A DNA stretch of 64,000 bases from Pseudarthrobacter sp. IC2-21. GTDB taxonomy: Bacteria > Actinomycetota > Actinomycetes > Actinomycetales > Micrococcaceae. Location: assembly GCF_034048115.1 (NCBI RefSeq), contig NZ_CP139145.1, positions 3,844,001 to 3,908,000 of the forward strand. Reading direction: 5' to 3'. The notes under the pieces were generated by a model. It worked only from the letters and a program-made list of their open reading frames with translations, made no database searches and was not told the origin of the DNA. The position numbers were made by a program, and so were the translations under genes. Of the stretch, positions 52,282 to 61,209 are shown one piece after another (the stretch's first letter is position 1; every line of letters starts with the position of its first letter).

Positions 52282-54366
52282 ATGACCCCCGCACCTGTGA
52301 TCATCGCCATTGACGGGCGATCCGGCGCAGGCAAAACCACCCTGGCCATCGAGCTCGCCGCGCAGCTGCGGAACCACCACAAGGTGGCCCTGTTCCATCT
52401 CGAGGACATCTACCCCGGCTGGAACGGCCTGGCAACGGGCATTGAACGCTACGTGTCCACCGTCCTCACCCCCCTGAGCCGCGGGGAAGCAGCCACCTGG
52501 ACCAGCTGGGACTGGGCAAATCATTACGACGGCGACACCCGGGTCACGCTGCCGGCCGAGATCGTGATCATCGAGGGTGTGGGCGCCGCCGCCGCGGAAG
52601 CCCGGCCCCTGCTCAGCGCCGTCATCTGGGCCGACTCACCGGAGGACGTCCGCCGGACACGGGCACTGGAACGCGATGGCGGCACCTATGAGCCGTTCTG
52701 GGAGCAGTGGGCGGCGCAGGAAGCTGATTGGCTGGCGACGGATGACGTCCCCGCGCAGGCCGATATCCGCGTGCTCAACCAGGCAGACGGCTCGGCCCCG
52801 GAAGACGTCCTGCAGGCCCTCGCCTACCTCCCCGTGCTGGGGCCGGTGATGGTGCCGGAACGTGCCGGCCGCCGCGGGCTCCGGCTCCGGGCAGAGCGCC
52901 TGGCCGCCCGCCCGGACACCGCTGCCCTCTTCGCGTCCCTCTACGGCACATCCGCGCGTGCCGCGTGGCTGGACTCCTCGAATGCGCCCGCCGGCCCCGC
53001 CCCGGAGCAGTCGCCGGCCACCGAACGCAGCCGCTTCAGCATCCTTGCCGACGACTCCGGAACGTACGGCCAGTCGGTCACGCACCGCTCCGGCGAAACT
53101 GTGGTGACTGCCGGATCGGCAACAGTCCGCGTGCCGGGGCCGTTCTTCCGCTGGCTTGATACCGTCTGGGGACGCAGGGCCGTCCGCACCCCCGATGACT
53201 ATCCCGGGGATTTCGCCCTGGGCTGGCTGGGCTGCCTGGGTTATGAGCTCAAACGCGAAACGGGCGGCTCGGACCTGGTGTCACCAACCCCCGACGCGGC
53301 GCTCATTTTTGCGGGCCGTGCGGTGGTGGTGGACCATGTCGAGGGAACAGCGTGGCTGCTGGCGCTGGAGGCACCTGACGCGGACACGTGGCTGGCCGCC
53401 GCACGGAGCGCCGTCAACGCAACGGCCCTCAACGCAGCGGCCCTCAACGCAACGGCTCCCGACGCAACGGCAGCGTTTACGAGCCGCGACACCGAGGCGT
53501 CCTATAAGCAGAAAATCGCAGCGGCCCAGGATGAAATCCATGAGGGGAACTCTTACGAAGTCTGCCTCACCACAACCCTCACGGCGCGGCTGCCTGCCGC
53601 GGCGGCGGCCCCGTGGCCCACTTATCTGGCCCTGCGGCGGAGGAACCCGGCACCCTTCGCGAGCTATCTGCGGTTTACCGGGCTGACCGTCGCAAGCACC
53701 TCACCGGAACGCTTCCTGCGCATCACGTCCGACGGCGGCATGCGCGCCGAGCCCATTAAGGGCACCCGCCGCCGGGGTGCCGATCCGGAGCAGGACCGGC
53801 AGCTGCGCGAGGACCTGGTTTCTTCGCTCAAGGACCGTGCGGAGAACATCATGATCGTGGACCTGCTGCGGAACGACCTCAGCCACTTCGCAGAGCCCGG
53901 GTCCGTAACGGTCAGCAGGCTGTGCGAGATCGAAAGCTATGCCACGGTCCACCAAATGGTGAGCACCATCGACGCGCGGTTGACGCCCGGCGCACCGCGG
54001 GCGGAGGCCGTGGCCGCCTGCTTCCCGGCCGGGTCCATGACCGGTGCCCCAAAAATCAGCACCATGGCTATCCTGGACCGGCTGGAGGACGGCCCCCGGG
54101 GCCTGTACTCGGGCGCGATCGGCTACTTTTCGCTGAACGGTGCCACGGACCTGGCTGTGGCAATCAGGACGCTGGTCATCGCTACGGGGGACGGCAACCA
54201 GGACTCTATGGGGGACGGCAACCAGGAAGCGCCGACGGCGGAACTGACTCTCGGCGTCGGCGGTGCCATCACTGCCGACTCGGTACCGAACGAGGAGTAC
54301 GACGAGATTCGGGTAAAGGCGCACGGTGTGCTTTCCGCTCTGGGTGCGGAATTCCCGGCCGGCTAG
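52282..54366 (+). CDS. pabB: Kinase-PabB fusion (aminodeoxychorismate synthase component I)
   Basis: A 694-residue fusion. Residues about 5-205: uridine-kinase-like P-loop domain with Walker A GRSGAGKTT (12-20), IEGVG-type Walker B (VIIEGVGAAA) and a lid region. Residues about 215-694: chorismate-binding PabB/TrpE-type enzyme, which aminates chorismate to 4-amino-4-deoxychorismate for folate; FALGWLGCLGYELKRE, the EGNSYEVCLTT segment, PIKGTRRRGADPEQDRQL, NIMIVDLLRNDLS and PAGSMTGAPK are intact. Near residues 377-396 there is a fourfold 5-residue tandem repeat (VNATA/LNAAA/LNATA/PDATA) in a linker, and near 635-648 a GDGNQ repeat. The partner lyase gene is 2 kb downstream. ATG 52282 starts at the kinase domain. 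Confidence 0.9.
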   Translation: MTPAPVIIAIDGRSGAGKTTLAIELAAQLRNHHKVALFHLEDIYPGWNGLATGIERYVSTVLTPLSRGEAATWTSWDWANHYDGDTRVTLPAEIVIIEGVGAAAAEARPLLSAVIWADSPEDVRRTRALERDGGTYEPFWEQWAAQEADWLATDDVPAQADIRVLNQADGSAPEDVLQALAYLPVLGPVMVPERAGRRGLRLRAERLAARPDTAALFASLYGTSARAAWLDSSNAPAGPAPEQSPATERSRFSILADDSGTYGQSVTHRSGETVVTAGSATVRVPGPFFRWLDTVWGRRAVRTPDDYPGDFALGWLGCLGYELKRETGGSDLVSPTPDAALIFAGRAVVVDHVEGTAWLLALEAPDADTWLAAARSAVNATALNAAALNATAPDATAAFTSRDTEASYKQKIAAAQDEIHEGNSYEVCLTTTLTARLPAAAAAPWPTYLALRRRNPAPFASYLRFTGLTVASTSPERFLRITSDGGMRAEPIKGTRRRGADPEQDRQLREDLVSSLKDRAENIMIVDLLRNDLSHFAEPGSVTVSRLCEIESYATVHQMVSTIDARLTPGAPRAEAVAACFPAGSMTGAPKISTMAILDRLEDGPRGLYSGAIGYFSLNGATDLAVAIRTLVIATGDGNQDSMGDGNQEAPTAELTLGVGGAITADSVPNEEYDEIRVKAHGVLSALGAEFPAG

Positions 54367-54703
54367 GCATGCGTACCGGACGGGGTTTTTTCTCGCCGTA
54401 GGTGACCAGCGCACCGGTCAGGGCAATGGCAAGCACCGCTGCCAGGATTGCCAGGACCGGGTTGACCCACTGGGGAACCGTGTCATACACAGGGTTGCAT
54501 CGGTTTTGCAGCGGGAAATAAAAAGTCCCGTCATGCTGGTGCCTCAGCCGGTAGTTGATGTCCAGCGCCTGGCCGGCAGCCTCACAGGTATGGTCGAGGT
54601 CGCGCGTAAAGGTCGAGACCTGGACGAAGGTGATCCCCGCCAGCAGGGTGAAGGACAGCGCCGAAACGCGGAACCAGACGCGCGCTACTTTCGACTGTGG
54701 CAT
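54269..54703 (-). CDS. Small membrane protein of unknown function
   Basis: A 144-residue protein with two probable helices (VWFRVSALSFTLLAGITFVQV and WVNPVLAILAAVLAIALTGALVTYG) around a roughly 50-residue outside loop containing two Cys (DLDHTCEAAG ... LQNRCNPVYD), and a basic cytoplasmic tail. ATG 54703 follows GAGGGAG; the longer frame (54763) has no obvious site. Its last 98 bp overlap the end of the pabB fusion gene on the opposite strand. Family not recognised. Confidence 0.65.
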   Translation of the reverse strand: MPQSKVARVWFRVSALSFTLLAGITFVQVSTFTRDLDHTCEAAGQALDINYRLRHQHDGTFYFPLQNRCNPVYDTVPQWVNPVLAILAAVLAIALTGALVTYGEKKPRPVRMPSRPGIPHPERKAHRAPLPESRRTPRSVPSRQ

Positions 54704-54853
54704 ATCTGTCAGCTCCCTCGGGCGGCGCCTTGGGCAGCCGGGATCCGAATGGTCCGTCTTCATGAACCGATGCTTTCAGGTTAGCCGCCCTTTCCACGCC
54801 GCTCCAGAGCGGACCGGATCAATTTTTGGGCAAGAATCCGGCGCCACTGGGCG

Positions 54854-56329
54854 CTACTGGACTGTGGCCGTCAGCCTGGCCACGTTATCGATGTAGCGGG
54901 CAGCAAGGGGCCGCTGACGCCACTCATCGAGTTTGAGCTCGGTTGAAATGTCCCGGTAGGTGTTTTCCACCGCCCGCATGCTCTCCACGATGTCCGCTCC
55001 GAGCAGCATCACGGAGACTTCCAGGTTCAACGAGAAGGACCGCATGTCCATGTTGCTGGAACCCAGGACGGCCACTTCGTCGTCGATGGTGAAGTGCTTG
55101 GCGTGCAGCACAAACGGTGCCTTGTAGAGGTAAATCCTCACCCCGGCTTCCAGCAGCGCCTCGTAGTAGGAGCGCTGGGCATGGTGGACCAGGAACTGAT
55201 CGCCCTTTTCCGAAACGAACAGCTCCACGTCCACGCCCCGCTGGGCCGCAGTGGTGATGGCGTAGAGGAGCGAGTCGTCGGGGACGAAGTACGGGCTGCA
55301 GATCGAAATCCGCTGCTGCGCGGAGTAGATCAGGGTGTTGAAGAGGCGGAGGTTGTTTTCCGTGATGAACCCGGGCCCGCTGGGCACCACCTGGGCCGTG
55401 ACGGTGCCCGGCTCCGGGTTGGCCGGGAGCTGCAGCTGGTGTTCAAGGTTCTCGTCGGTCTCGCTGAGCCAGTCCGTGGCAAACACGACGTTCAGCGTGG
55501 TGACGATGGGCCCGCGCAGGCGTGCCATCAGTTCCACCCATTCGCGGCCGGCTTTACGGTGCTTGGGGTTGTTGTAGGACGGTTCAATCAGGTTCTGCGA
55601 GCCGGTGAAGGCGATCTCTCCGTCCACCACCATGATCTTGCGGTGGTTCCGCAGGTCCGGGCGGCGCCACTGGCCTTGCGTGGGCAGCAGCGGGAGCATG
55701 CGCCGCCATTGGATCTTGCTGGCCTTGAGGCGGTTGAGGAGGTTGCGGTAGCCCCTGACCCGCAGGGTGCCGATGTGGTCGAACAGCACCCGGACTTCAA
55801 CCCCGCGCTCCGCTGCCTCTTCCATGGCGGTCAGGAGGTCGTTGGTGACGTGGTCCGTGCTCATGATGTAGAACTCGGCGTTGACGAACTTCCGGGCACC
55901 GCGGACCGCTTCCGTCATGGCCAGGATCGAGTCCGGGTAACCCGGAATAAGGTCCACGGAGTTGCCGTCCACCATCGGCAGGGACCCCAGCCGGCGGTTC
56001 AACTCCCCGGCGGATTTCACCCAATCCGGGCCGGGGTAGTCGCTTTCGACGTCGGCCAGCGCCGAGATGCCGGCACGCACCCGGGTGTTGACGATCTCCT
56101 GCTGCGCCCGGCGCCGGCTGGAAAGCCTGAAATTCCCGAAAAGCAGGAACAGGGCCAGGCCCACGAACGGGACAAAGAAGATCCCCAGCAGCCAGGCCAT
56201 GGCTGTGGTGGGGCGGCGGTTGCCGGGAATGATGCCGATGGCCAGCACCCTGATCACCAGATCCGCGATGCTCAGAAGCACCACAATCCACGTCGGCGCA
56301 GTACCGGCAAGCGAAATCGGCCACAACAC
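54854..56329 (-). CDS. cls: Cardiolipin synthase
   Basis: A 491-residue phospholipase-D superfamily enzyme. Two N-terminal membrane helices (WIVVLLSIADLVIRVLAIGIIP; AMAWLLGIFFVPFVGLALFLLFG) are followed by two HKD motifs: HRKIMVVDGEIAFTGSQN and HAKHFTIDDEVAVLGSSN. It joins two phosphatidylglycerol molecules into cardiolipin at the membrane. GTG 56329 is the best start: it precedes the first helix and has a GGGGG stretch 8 nt upstream; the frame remains open into the divergent lyase gene without other good starts. Length matches the family (480-510). Confidence 0.93.
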   Translation of the reverse strand: MLWPISLAGTAPTWIVVLLSIADLVIRVLAIGIIPGNRRPTTAMAWLLGIFFVPFVGLALFLLFGNFRLSSRRRAQQEIVNTRVRAGISALADVESDYPGPDWVKSAGELNRRLGSLPMVDGNSVDLIPGYPDSILAMTEAVRGARKFVNAEFYIMSTDHVTNDLLTAMEEAAERGVEVRVLFDHIGTLRVRGYRNLLNRLKASKIQWRRMLPLLPTQGQWRRPDLRNHRKIMVVDGEIAFTGSQNLIEPSYNNPKHRKAGREWVELMARLRGPIVTTLNVVFATDWLSETDENLEHQLQLPANPEPGTVTAQVVPSGPGFITENNLRLFNTLIYSAQQRISICSPYFVPDDSLLYAITTAAQRGVDVELFVSEKGDQFLVHHAQRSYYEALLEAGVRIYLYKAPFVLHAKHFTIDDEVAVLGSSNMDMRSFSLNLEVSVMLLGADIVESMRAVENTYRDISTELKLDEWRQRPLAARYIDNVARLTATVQ

Positions 56330-56422
56330 TGGAAATACCCCCGGGGAGTGCGCACCGGCGGACGGATTCCGGCCAGGCAATGACCACAGCTTATCCGCGC
56401 CCGGCCCGACTAAGCTGGAGCC

Positions 56423-57364
56423 ATGACCTCTCCCGCGCCCGTGGTGCTTGTTTTCCTTGACCCTGCCCGCCCGGAAGGCCGCCTGGCCGACGCCTCGCAG
56501 CCCCAGCTGATGGCGACGGACCAGGGGGCAACCCGCGGGGACGGCGTGTTCGAATCCATGCTCGCCGTGGGCGGGAACGTCCGGAAGCTGCAGGCCCACC
56601 TGAACCGGCTTGGCGCTTCCGCCGAAACCCTGGACCTGGTCATCCCCGCACAGGAGCAGTGGCGCGCGGCCATCACCACAGGCGTGGCTGAATACCGCTC
56701 CCAGCACCCGGCGCCTTCACCGGCCGAGGACGAACTGGTGGTCAAACTGGTGGCAACCCGCGGCCCGGAAGGTGCTGACTCGCCCACATGCTGGGTCCAG
56801 GTATCCCCCGTGGGTGCGCTGGGACGCCGGCAGCGCGAGGCCGGCATCGATGTGATCCTCCTGGACCGCGGGTACGACAGTGACGTTGCCGAGCGCGCCC
56901 CCTGGCTGCTGCTGGGCGCCAAGACCCTGTCCTACGCGGTGAACATGGCTGCGCTGCGGCACGCACACAAACAGGGCGCCGACGACGTCATTTTCCTTTC
57001 CGCCGACGGCCGGGTCCTGGAGGGCCCCACGTCCACGGTCCTGCTGGCGCATGTGGAAACAGCCGACGACGGCGCGGGCGCCACCCGCACCGTGCGGCGG
57101 CTCATCACGCCGCAGCTGGACACCGGCATCCTCCCCGGCACGTCCCAGAATGCGCTTTTCCGGGCTGCGAAGGCCGCAGGCTGGGAACTGGGCTACGGCC
57201 CGCTGGAGCCGCAGGACCTCCTGGACGCGGACGCCGTGTGGCTGATTTCCAGCATCCGCCTGCTGGCACCCGTGAACCACATCGACGGCCAGGAAATCGG
57301 CACGCCGGCACTCCAGAAACAGCTGACGGCCGAACTCAACGCCCTCTACGCAGGAATTCAGTAA
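56423..57364 (+). CDS. pabC: Aminodeoxychorismate lyase (PabC-like, class IV aminotransferase fold)
   Basis: A 313-residue fold-type IV PLP enzyme. The Schiff-base lysine is in LGAKTLSYAVNMAALRHA (about 173), with DGVFESMLAVGG near 35-46 and VIFLSADGRVLEGPTSTVLL near 192-211. ADC lyase releases pyruvate from aminodeoxychorismate to give p-aminobenzoate; this function is supported by the pabB fusion gene nearby, but D-amino-acid or branched-chain aminotransferases share the fold. It diverges from cls by 93 bp. Confidence 0.85.
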   Translation: MTSPAPVVLVFLDPARPEGRLADASQPQLMATDQGATRGDGVFESMLAVGGNVRKLQAHLNRLGASAETLDLVIPAQEQWRAAITTGVAEYRSQHPAPSPAEDELVVKLVATRGPEGADSPTCWVQVSPVGALGRRQREAGIDVILLDRGYDSDVAERAPWLLLGAKTLSYAVNMAALRHAHKQGADDVIFLSADGRVLEGPTSTVLLAHVETADDGAGATRTVRRLITPQLDTGILPGTSQNALFRAAKAAGWELGYGPLEPQDLLDADAVWLISSIRLLAPVNHIDGQEIGTPALQKQLTAELNALYAGIQ

Positions 57365-57369
57365 GCCCC

Positions 57370-57852
57370 GTGACGGTGCGCAGCGCGGGCATCCTGCTTT
57401 ACCGGGACGGCGGGGCGGAAGGGCTCGAAGTCTGGATCGGGCACATGGGCGGCCCGTTCTGGGCGGGCAAAAAGGTGCACTCCTGGTCCCTTCCCAAGGG
57501 TGAATACCAGGATGACGAGGACCCCCTGGTGGCGGCCCGGCGCGAGTTCACCGAGGAAATCGGCACCCCGCCACCCGACGCTGATTACGTCCTGCTCGGC
57601 GAATTCCGCCAGCCATCAGGGAAGCGCATCACGGTATTCACCGCGGCGGCGGACTTCCAGCCCGCCGAAATTGTGAGTAACACGTTCCCCCTCGAATGGC
57701 CGAGGGGTTCCGGGACCATCCAGGACTTTCCCGAGATCGACGACGCCCGCTGGGTTTCCGAGGCCGATGCGCGCAGCAAGCTCGTCAAGGGTCAGCTCCC
57801 GATCCTTGATGCCCTCGTCAAAGACCTGTTGGAACGGCAGGATCATCCGTAA
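57370..57852 (+). CDS. NUDIX hydrolase
   Basis: A 160-residue NUDIX protein. The NUDIX box G-x5-E-x7-REFTEEIG is complete (PKGEYQDDEDPLVAARREFTEEIGT, about 41-65). The N-terminal SAGILLYR and LEVWIGHMGGPFW look like the MutT/bis(5'-nucleosyl)tetraphosphatase (Ap4A-type) group. GTG 57370 is just 5 bp after the pabC stop, so the two genes are probably co-transcribed. The nucleotide substrate is unknown. Confidence 0.9.
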   Translation: MTVRSAGILLYRDGGAEGLEVWIGHMGGPFWAGKKVHSWSLPKGEYQDDEDPLVAARREFTEEIGTPPPDADYVLLGEFRQPSGKRITVFTAAADFQPAEIVSNTFPLEWPRGSGTIQDFPEIDDARWVSEADARSKLVKGQLPILDALVKDLLERQDHP

Positions 57853-57862
57853 GGTTTGGTCC

Positions 57863-58327
57863 ATGAACTCGCACACGGATCCGATCATCAAATTGACCTT
57901 TGACGAATGCTGGGAGTTGCTCGCTGACGAAATCGTGGGCCGCCTGGCACTTGTGGTGGATGCCCATCCCGAGATCTTCCCCATCAACTACATCCTGCAG
58001 CGCAGGAGCATTGCCTTCCGCACCGCCGGCGGGACCAAGCTGTGGAGCGCGGCGTCGGAGCGGCCGGCGGCGCTTGAAATCGACGGCTACGATCCCGGTA
58101 CCGAGCAGGCCTGGAGCGTCGTGGTGCGAGGCGATACGGAGTTGATCGAAGACCAGGCTGAAAGGGATGCCGTGGACGCCCTTCACCTGGAACCGTGGCA
58201 GCCCGGGGACAAGAACTTTTACATCCGGCTGACCCCGCGGGCGCTCACCGGCCGCCGGTTCCGGGTCAACAAACCGGACGTCTGGAACACCCGGGCCACG
58301 GACCGGCGCCGCGCGTCCTTCGAATAA
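57863..58327 (+). CDS. Pyridoxamine-5'-phosphate-oxidase-like FMN-binding protein
   Basis: A 154-residue split-barrel flavin protein. Typical parts: ECWELLADEIVGRLALVVDAHPEIFPINYILQRRSIAFRTAGGTKLW (about 14-62) and WSVVVRGDTELIED (about 84-97). Such proteins in actinobacteria bind FMN or heme-type cofactors and may reduce small substrates; F420-dependent relatives also exist. ATG 57863 is 10 bp after the NUDIX gene stop. It precedes the thiolase gene by 9 bp, so it is part of the same plus-strand series. Confidence 0.87.
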   Translation: MNSHTDPIIKLTFDECWELLADEIVGRLALVVDAHPEIFPINYILQRRSIAFRTAGGTKLWSAASERPAALEIDGYDPGTEQAWSVVVRGDTELIEDQAERDAVDALHLEPWQPGDKNFYIRLTPRALTGRRFRVNKPDVWNTRATDRRRASFE

Positions 58328-58336
58328 CCGCAAGCC

Positions 58337-59533
58337 ATGAGCAACGATGCCCGTATTCCCGTCATCCTGGGCGGCGCCCGCACCCCGTTCGGCAAGTTCC
58401 GCGGCGGGCTTTCAGGCCTCTCCTCAAGCGAACTGGGCGCCCACGCCATCCGCCACGCCCTGGCGCGGACCGGAGTCGCTCCGGAACAGATCCAGGCCGT
58501 CATCGTGGGCCAGGTGATCCAGGCCGGTGCCGGCCAGGGACCCGCACGGCAGGCCAGCCTCGCGGCAGGGATCGGCTGGGATGTGCCCACCGTAACCATC
58601 AACAAACTGTGCCTGTCCGGGCTGACCGCCGTGATCGACGCCGCCCGGATGATCCGCGCCGGGGAGGCCGACTTCATTGTGGCAGCGGGCCAGGAATCGA
58701 TGACCAACGCCCCGCACCTGCTGCCCAGGCTCCGTGCCGGCGTGGCAATCGGCGACGCTGCGCTGCTGGATTCCTTGAATTTCGACGGCCTGCAGGACCC
58801 CCGTTCCGGTGAACTGATGGGTTCCGCCACCGACGCCGGGAACGCCCGGCTTGGCATCGGCAGGGAGGACCAGGACGCCGTCGCAGCCCGTTCCCATCAG
58901 CGCGCGGAAGCCGCCCGGGCGGCCGGCATCCTGGCCGCGGAGATCGCTCCGGTTGAAATGCCGCAACGCCGCGGCCCCGCCGTCGTGATTGATGCGGACG
59001 AGGGAATCCGGGCAGATACGACGCCGGCGGGGCTTGCCGCCCTGAAGCCGGCCTTCTCCACAGCGGACTCAGCCACCATCACCGCAGGGTCCTCCTCGCC
59101 GCTCTCCGACGGCGCGGCCGCCGTGATTGTGGCCAGCAAGGCCGCGGCGAAAGCGGCAGGACTGGCGTGGATCGCGGAAATCGGCAGCCACGGCCAGACC
59201 GCTGGACCGGACGGTTCGCTGCACTCCCAGCCTTCACGAGCGATTGAACGTGCCCTGAAACTGGAGGGGCTCGCCGTCGGGGAACTGGACCTCATCGAGG
59301 TCAACGAAGCCTTCGCCTCGGTGGTGCTGCAGTCCGCCAAGGACCTGGGCATCGACGCCGAACAGATCAACGCCGACGGCGGCGCCATCGCCTTGGGGCA
59401 TCCGGTGGGTGCGTCGGGGGCGCGCCTGGTGCTGCACCAGGCCCTGGCACTGCAACGCCGCGGCGGCGGCACCGGCGTGGTTGCCCTGTGCGGCGGCGGC
59501 GGACAGGGCGAGGCGCTGATCCTCAAGGCCTGA
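58337..59533 (+). CDS. Thiolase (acetyl-CoA C-acyltransferase)
   Basis: A 398-residue thiolase. The acyl-binding Cys is in INKLCLSGLTAVIDAARM (about 92), the GHP-type His in NADGGAIALGHPVGASGARL (about 352) and the second Cys in ALCGGGGQGEAL (about 385). It starts at the expected RxPFG-type motif (GARTPFGKFRGGL). It catalyses either degradative thiolysis of 3-ketoacyl-CoA or acetoacetyl-CoA synthesis. It is 38 bp upstream of an acyl-CoA ligase, pointing to fatty-acid or related acyl-CoA degradation. Confidence 0.95.
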   Translation: MSNDARIPVILGGARTPFGKFRGGLSGLSSSELGAHAIRHALARTGVAPEQIQAVIVGQVIQAGAGQGPARQASLAAGIGWDVPTVTINKLCLSGLTAVIDAARMIRAGEADFIVAAGQESMTNAPHLLPRLRAGVAIGDAALLDSLNFDGLQDPRSGELMGSATDAGNARLGIGREDQDAVAARSHQRAEAARAAGILAAEIAPVEMPQRRGPAVVIDADEGIRADTTPAGLAALKPAFSTADSATITAGSSSPLSDGAAAVIVASKAAAKAAGLAWIAEIGSHGQTAGPDGSLHSQPSRAIERALKLEGLAVGELDLIEVNEAFASVVLQSAKDLGIDAEQINADGGAIALGHPVGASGARLVLHQALALQRRGGGTGVVALCGGGGQGEALILKA

Positions 59534-59571
59534 CTCCCTCCGCCAAATCAACGCCAGCCGGATAGGACACC

Positions 59572-61140
59572 ATGGACACTTTACTTACTGCCGAAGAGGG
59601 TTTCGGGACCATCTCCGTGGCCGCGATACTGGCTGAATCAGCCGCCCGTTTCCCGGAGTCCGCGGCCCTCGTGGTAGGCGAGGAGCGGGTGACCTACAGC
59701 GAACTCTGGGAACAGACTCGCGCCTATGCCGGTGCGTTGCGGGACCGGGGCGTGGGCCACGCAAGCCGCGTGGCCCTGCTGATGCCCAACGTACCTGATT
59801 TCGCCCGGGTCTACTACGCGGTCCTCGCGCTGGGCGGCGTGGTGGTGCCATTACATGCGCTGCTGAAGGCCAGGGAGATCGAGTACGTGCTGCGCGACAG
59901 TGGCGCGCAGCTGCTCGTCTGCGCCGGGCCGCTCCTTGAAGAAGGTGCCAAAGGCGCCGCAGCCGCGGGTATCGACATCGTCACAGTGCTGGTGCCGGAG
60001 GGGACCGGGGCCGCCGCTCGGCTGGAGACAGAAGCGGCAGGAGCCGAGCCCATAAGTACGTGGCTGCCGCTGCGGCCGTCCGAGACGGCTACGATTCTCT
60101 ACACATCGGGAACCACCGGCCAACCCAAGGGCGCCTTGGGCAGCCACTTCGCCCTGGTTGAGCAGACAAATACGCTGCTGACCAGCACGTTCGACCTACG
60201 CCGCGGTGACGTCATCTTCGGCGGACTGCCGATGTTCCACACCTTCGGCCAGACGTGCGTCCTGAATTCGGGGCTCCGGGCGGGGGCCGCCATCGTGATG
60301 CTGCCCAAATTCAGCGGCGAAGCAGCCCTGAATGCCCTGGCCCGCCACAACATCAACATCTTCTTCGGCGTGCCCACCATGTACATCGCCCTGCTCGAAG
60401 CCGCCCGCACCAACCCCGGCCGGTCCAATGCCCTGCGGTACTGCATCTCCGGCGGCGCGTCGCTGCCGGTGGCGGTGATGGACAGGTTCAAGGCGGAATT
60501 CCGCTCGGATATCTACGAAGGCTATGGCCTGACCGAGACGTCCCCGGTTGCCACCTTCAACCATGTCGGAAAATCACCGCGGCCCGGAACGGTAGGACAG
60601 GCCATTTGGGGTGTCCAAGTGGAGATCGCGCGGGCGGACATCCAAAATGCCATCGAACTGCTGCCTTCGGGCGAGTTAGGCGAACTGGTGGTCCGGGGGC
60701 ACAACCTCTTCAAGGGCTACCTCAATCGCCACGAAGCAACTGCCGAGGCGATGGTGGACGGCTGGTTCCGGACCGGCGATCTGGGCACCAAGGACGGGGA
60801 AGGCTACCTCCGGATCCTGGACCGGAAGAAGGAGATGATTATCCGGAACGGCTTTAACGTCTACCCGCGGGAGGTGGAGGAAGTCCTCAGCCGGCACGCG
60901 GCGGTCCTCAGCGTTGCCGTCTATGGCGTCCCCGACGAAACACACGGGCAGGAGGTGGCGGCCGCCGTCGTCCTTAATCCGGGCAGCAGCGCCAGCATTG
61001 ATGAGCTGCGGGACTTCGCCGCGTCGGAACTTGCCGCCTACAAGTATCCGCGGATCATCACCCTGGTCACGGAATTCCCTACCGGTCCCAGCGGCAAGGT
61101 CCTCAAGCGGGAACTCACCGCCCGTCACCAGGCCCCGTAA
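59572..61140 (+). CDS. Long-chain/aromatic acyl-CoA ligase
   Basis: A 522-residue ANL-family ligase. P-loop ILYTSGTTGQPKGALGSH (about 176-193), GYGLTETSPVA (about 317-327), TGDLGTKDGEGYLRILDRKKEMIIRNGFNVYP hinge region (about 403-433) and a final catalytic Lys in GPSGKVLKREL. The close thiolase gene suggests activation of a fatty acid for beta-oxidation. It converges with the acyltransferase fusion gene 69 bp away. Compare the other CoA ligase at 4713-6311, which has a less typical P-loop. Confidence 0.94.
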   Translation: MDTLLTAEEGFGTISVAAILAESAARFPESAALVVGEERVTYSELWEQTRAYAGALRDRGVGHASRVALLMPNVPDFARVYYAVLALGGVVVPLHALLKAREIEYVLRDSGAQLLVCAGPLLEEGAKGAAAAGIDIVTVLVPEGTGAAARLETEAAGAEPISTWLPLRPSETATILYTSGTTGQPKGALGSHFALVEQTNTLLTSTFDLRRGDVIFGGLPMFHTFGQTCVLNSGLRAGAAIVMLPKFSGEAALNALARHNINIFFGVPTMYIALLEAARTNPGRSNALRYCISGGASLPVAVMDRFKAEFRSDIYEGYGLTETSPVATFNHVGKSPRPGTVGQAIWGVQVEIARADIQNAIELLPSGELGELVVRGHNLFKGYLNRHEATAEAMVDGWFRTGDLGTKDGEGYLRILDRKKEMIIRNGFNVYPREVEEVLSRHAAVLSVAVYGVPDETHGQEVAAAVVLNPGSSASIDELRDFAASELAAYKYPRIITLVTEFPTGPSGKVLKRELTARHQAP

Positions 61141-61209
61141 GCGGCGCATACGAAGGCGACAGCACGTCCTGGGACGGGCCCTGAGGGGAGCGGGCCGGCG
61201 AGTGGCAGG

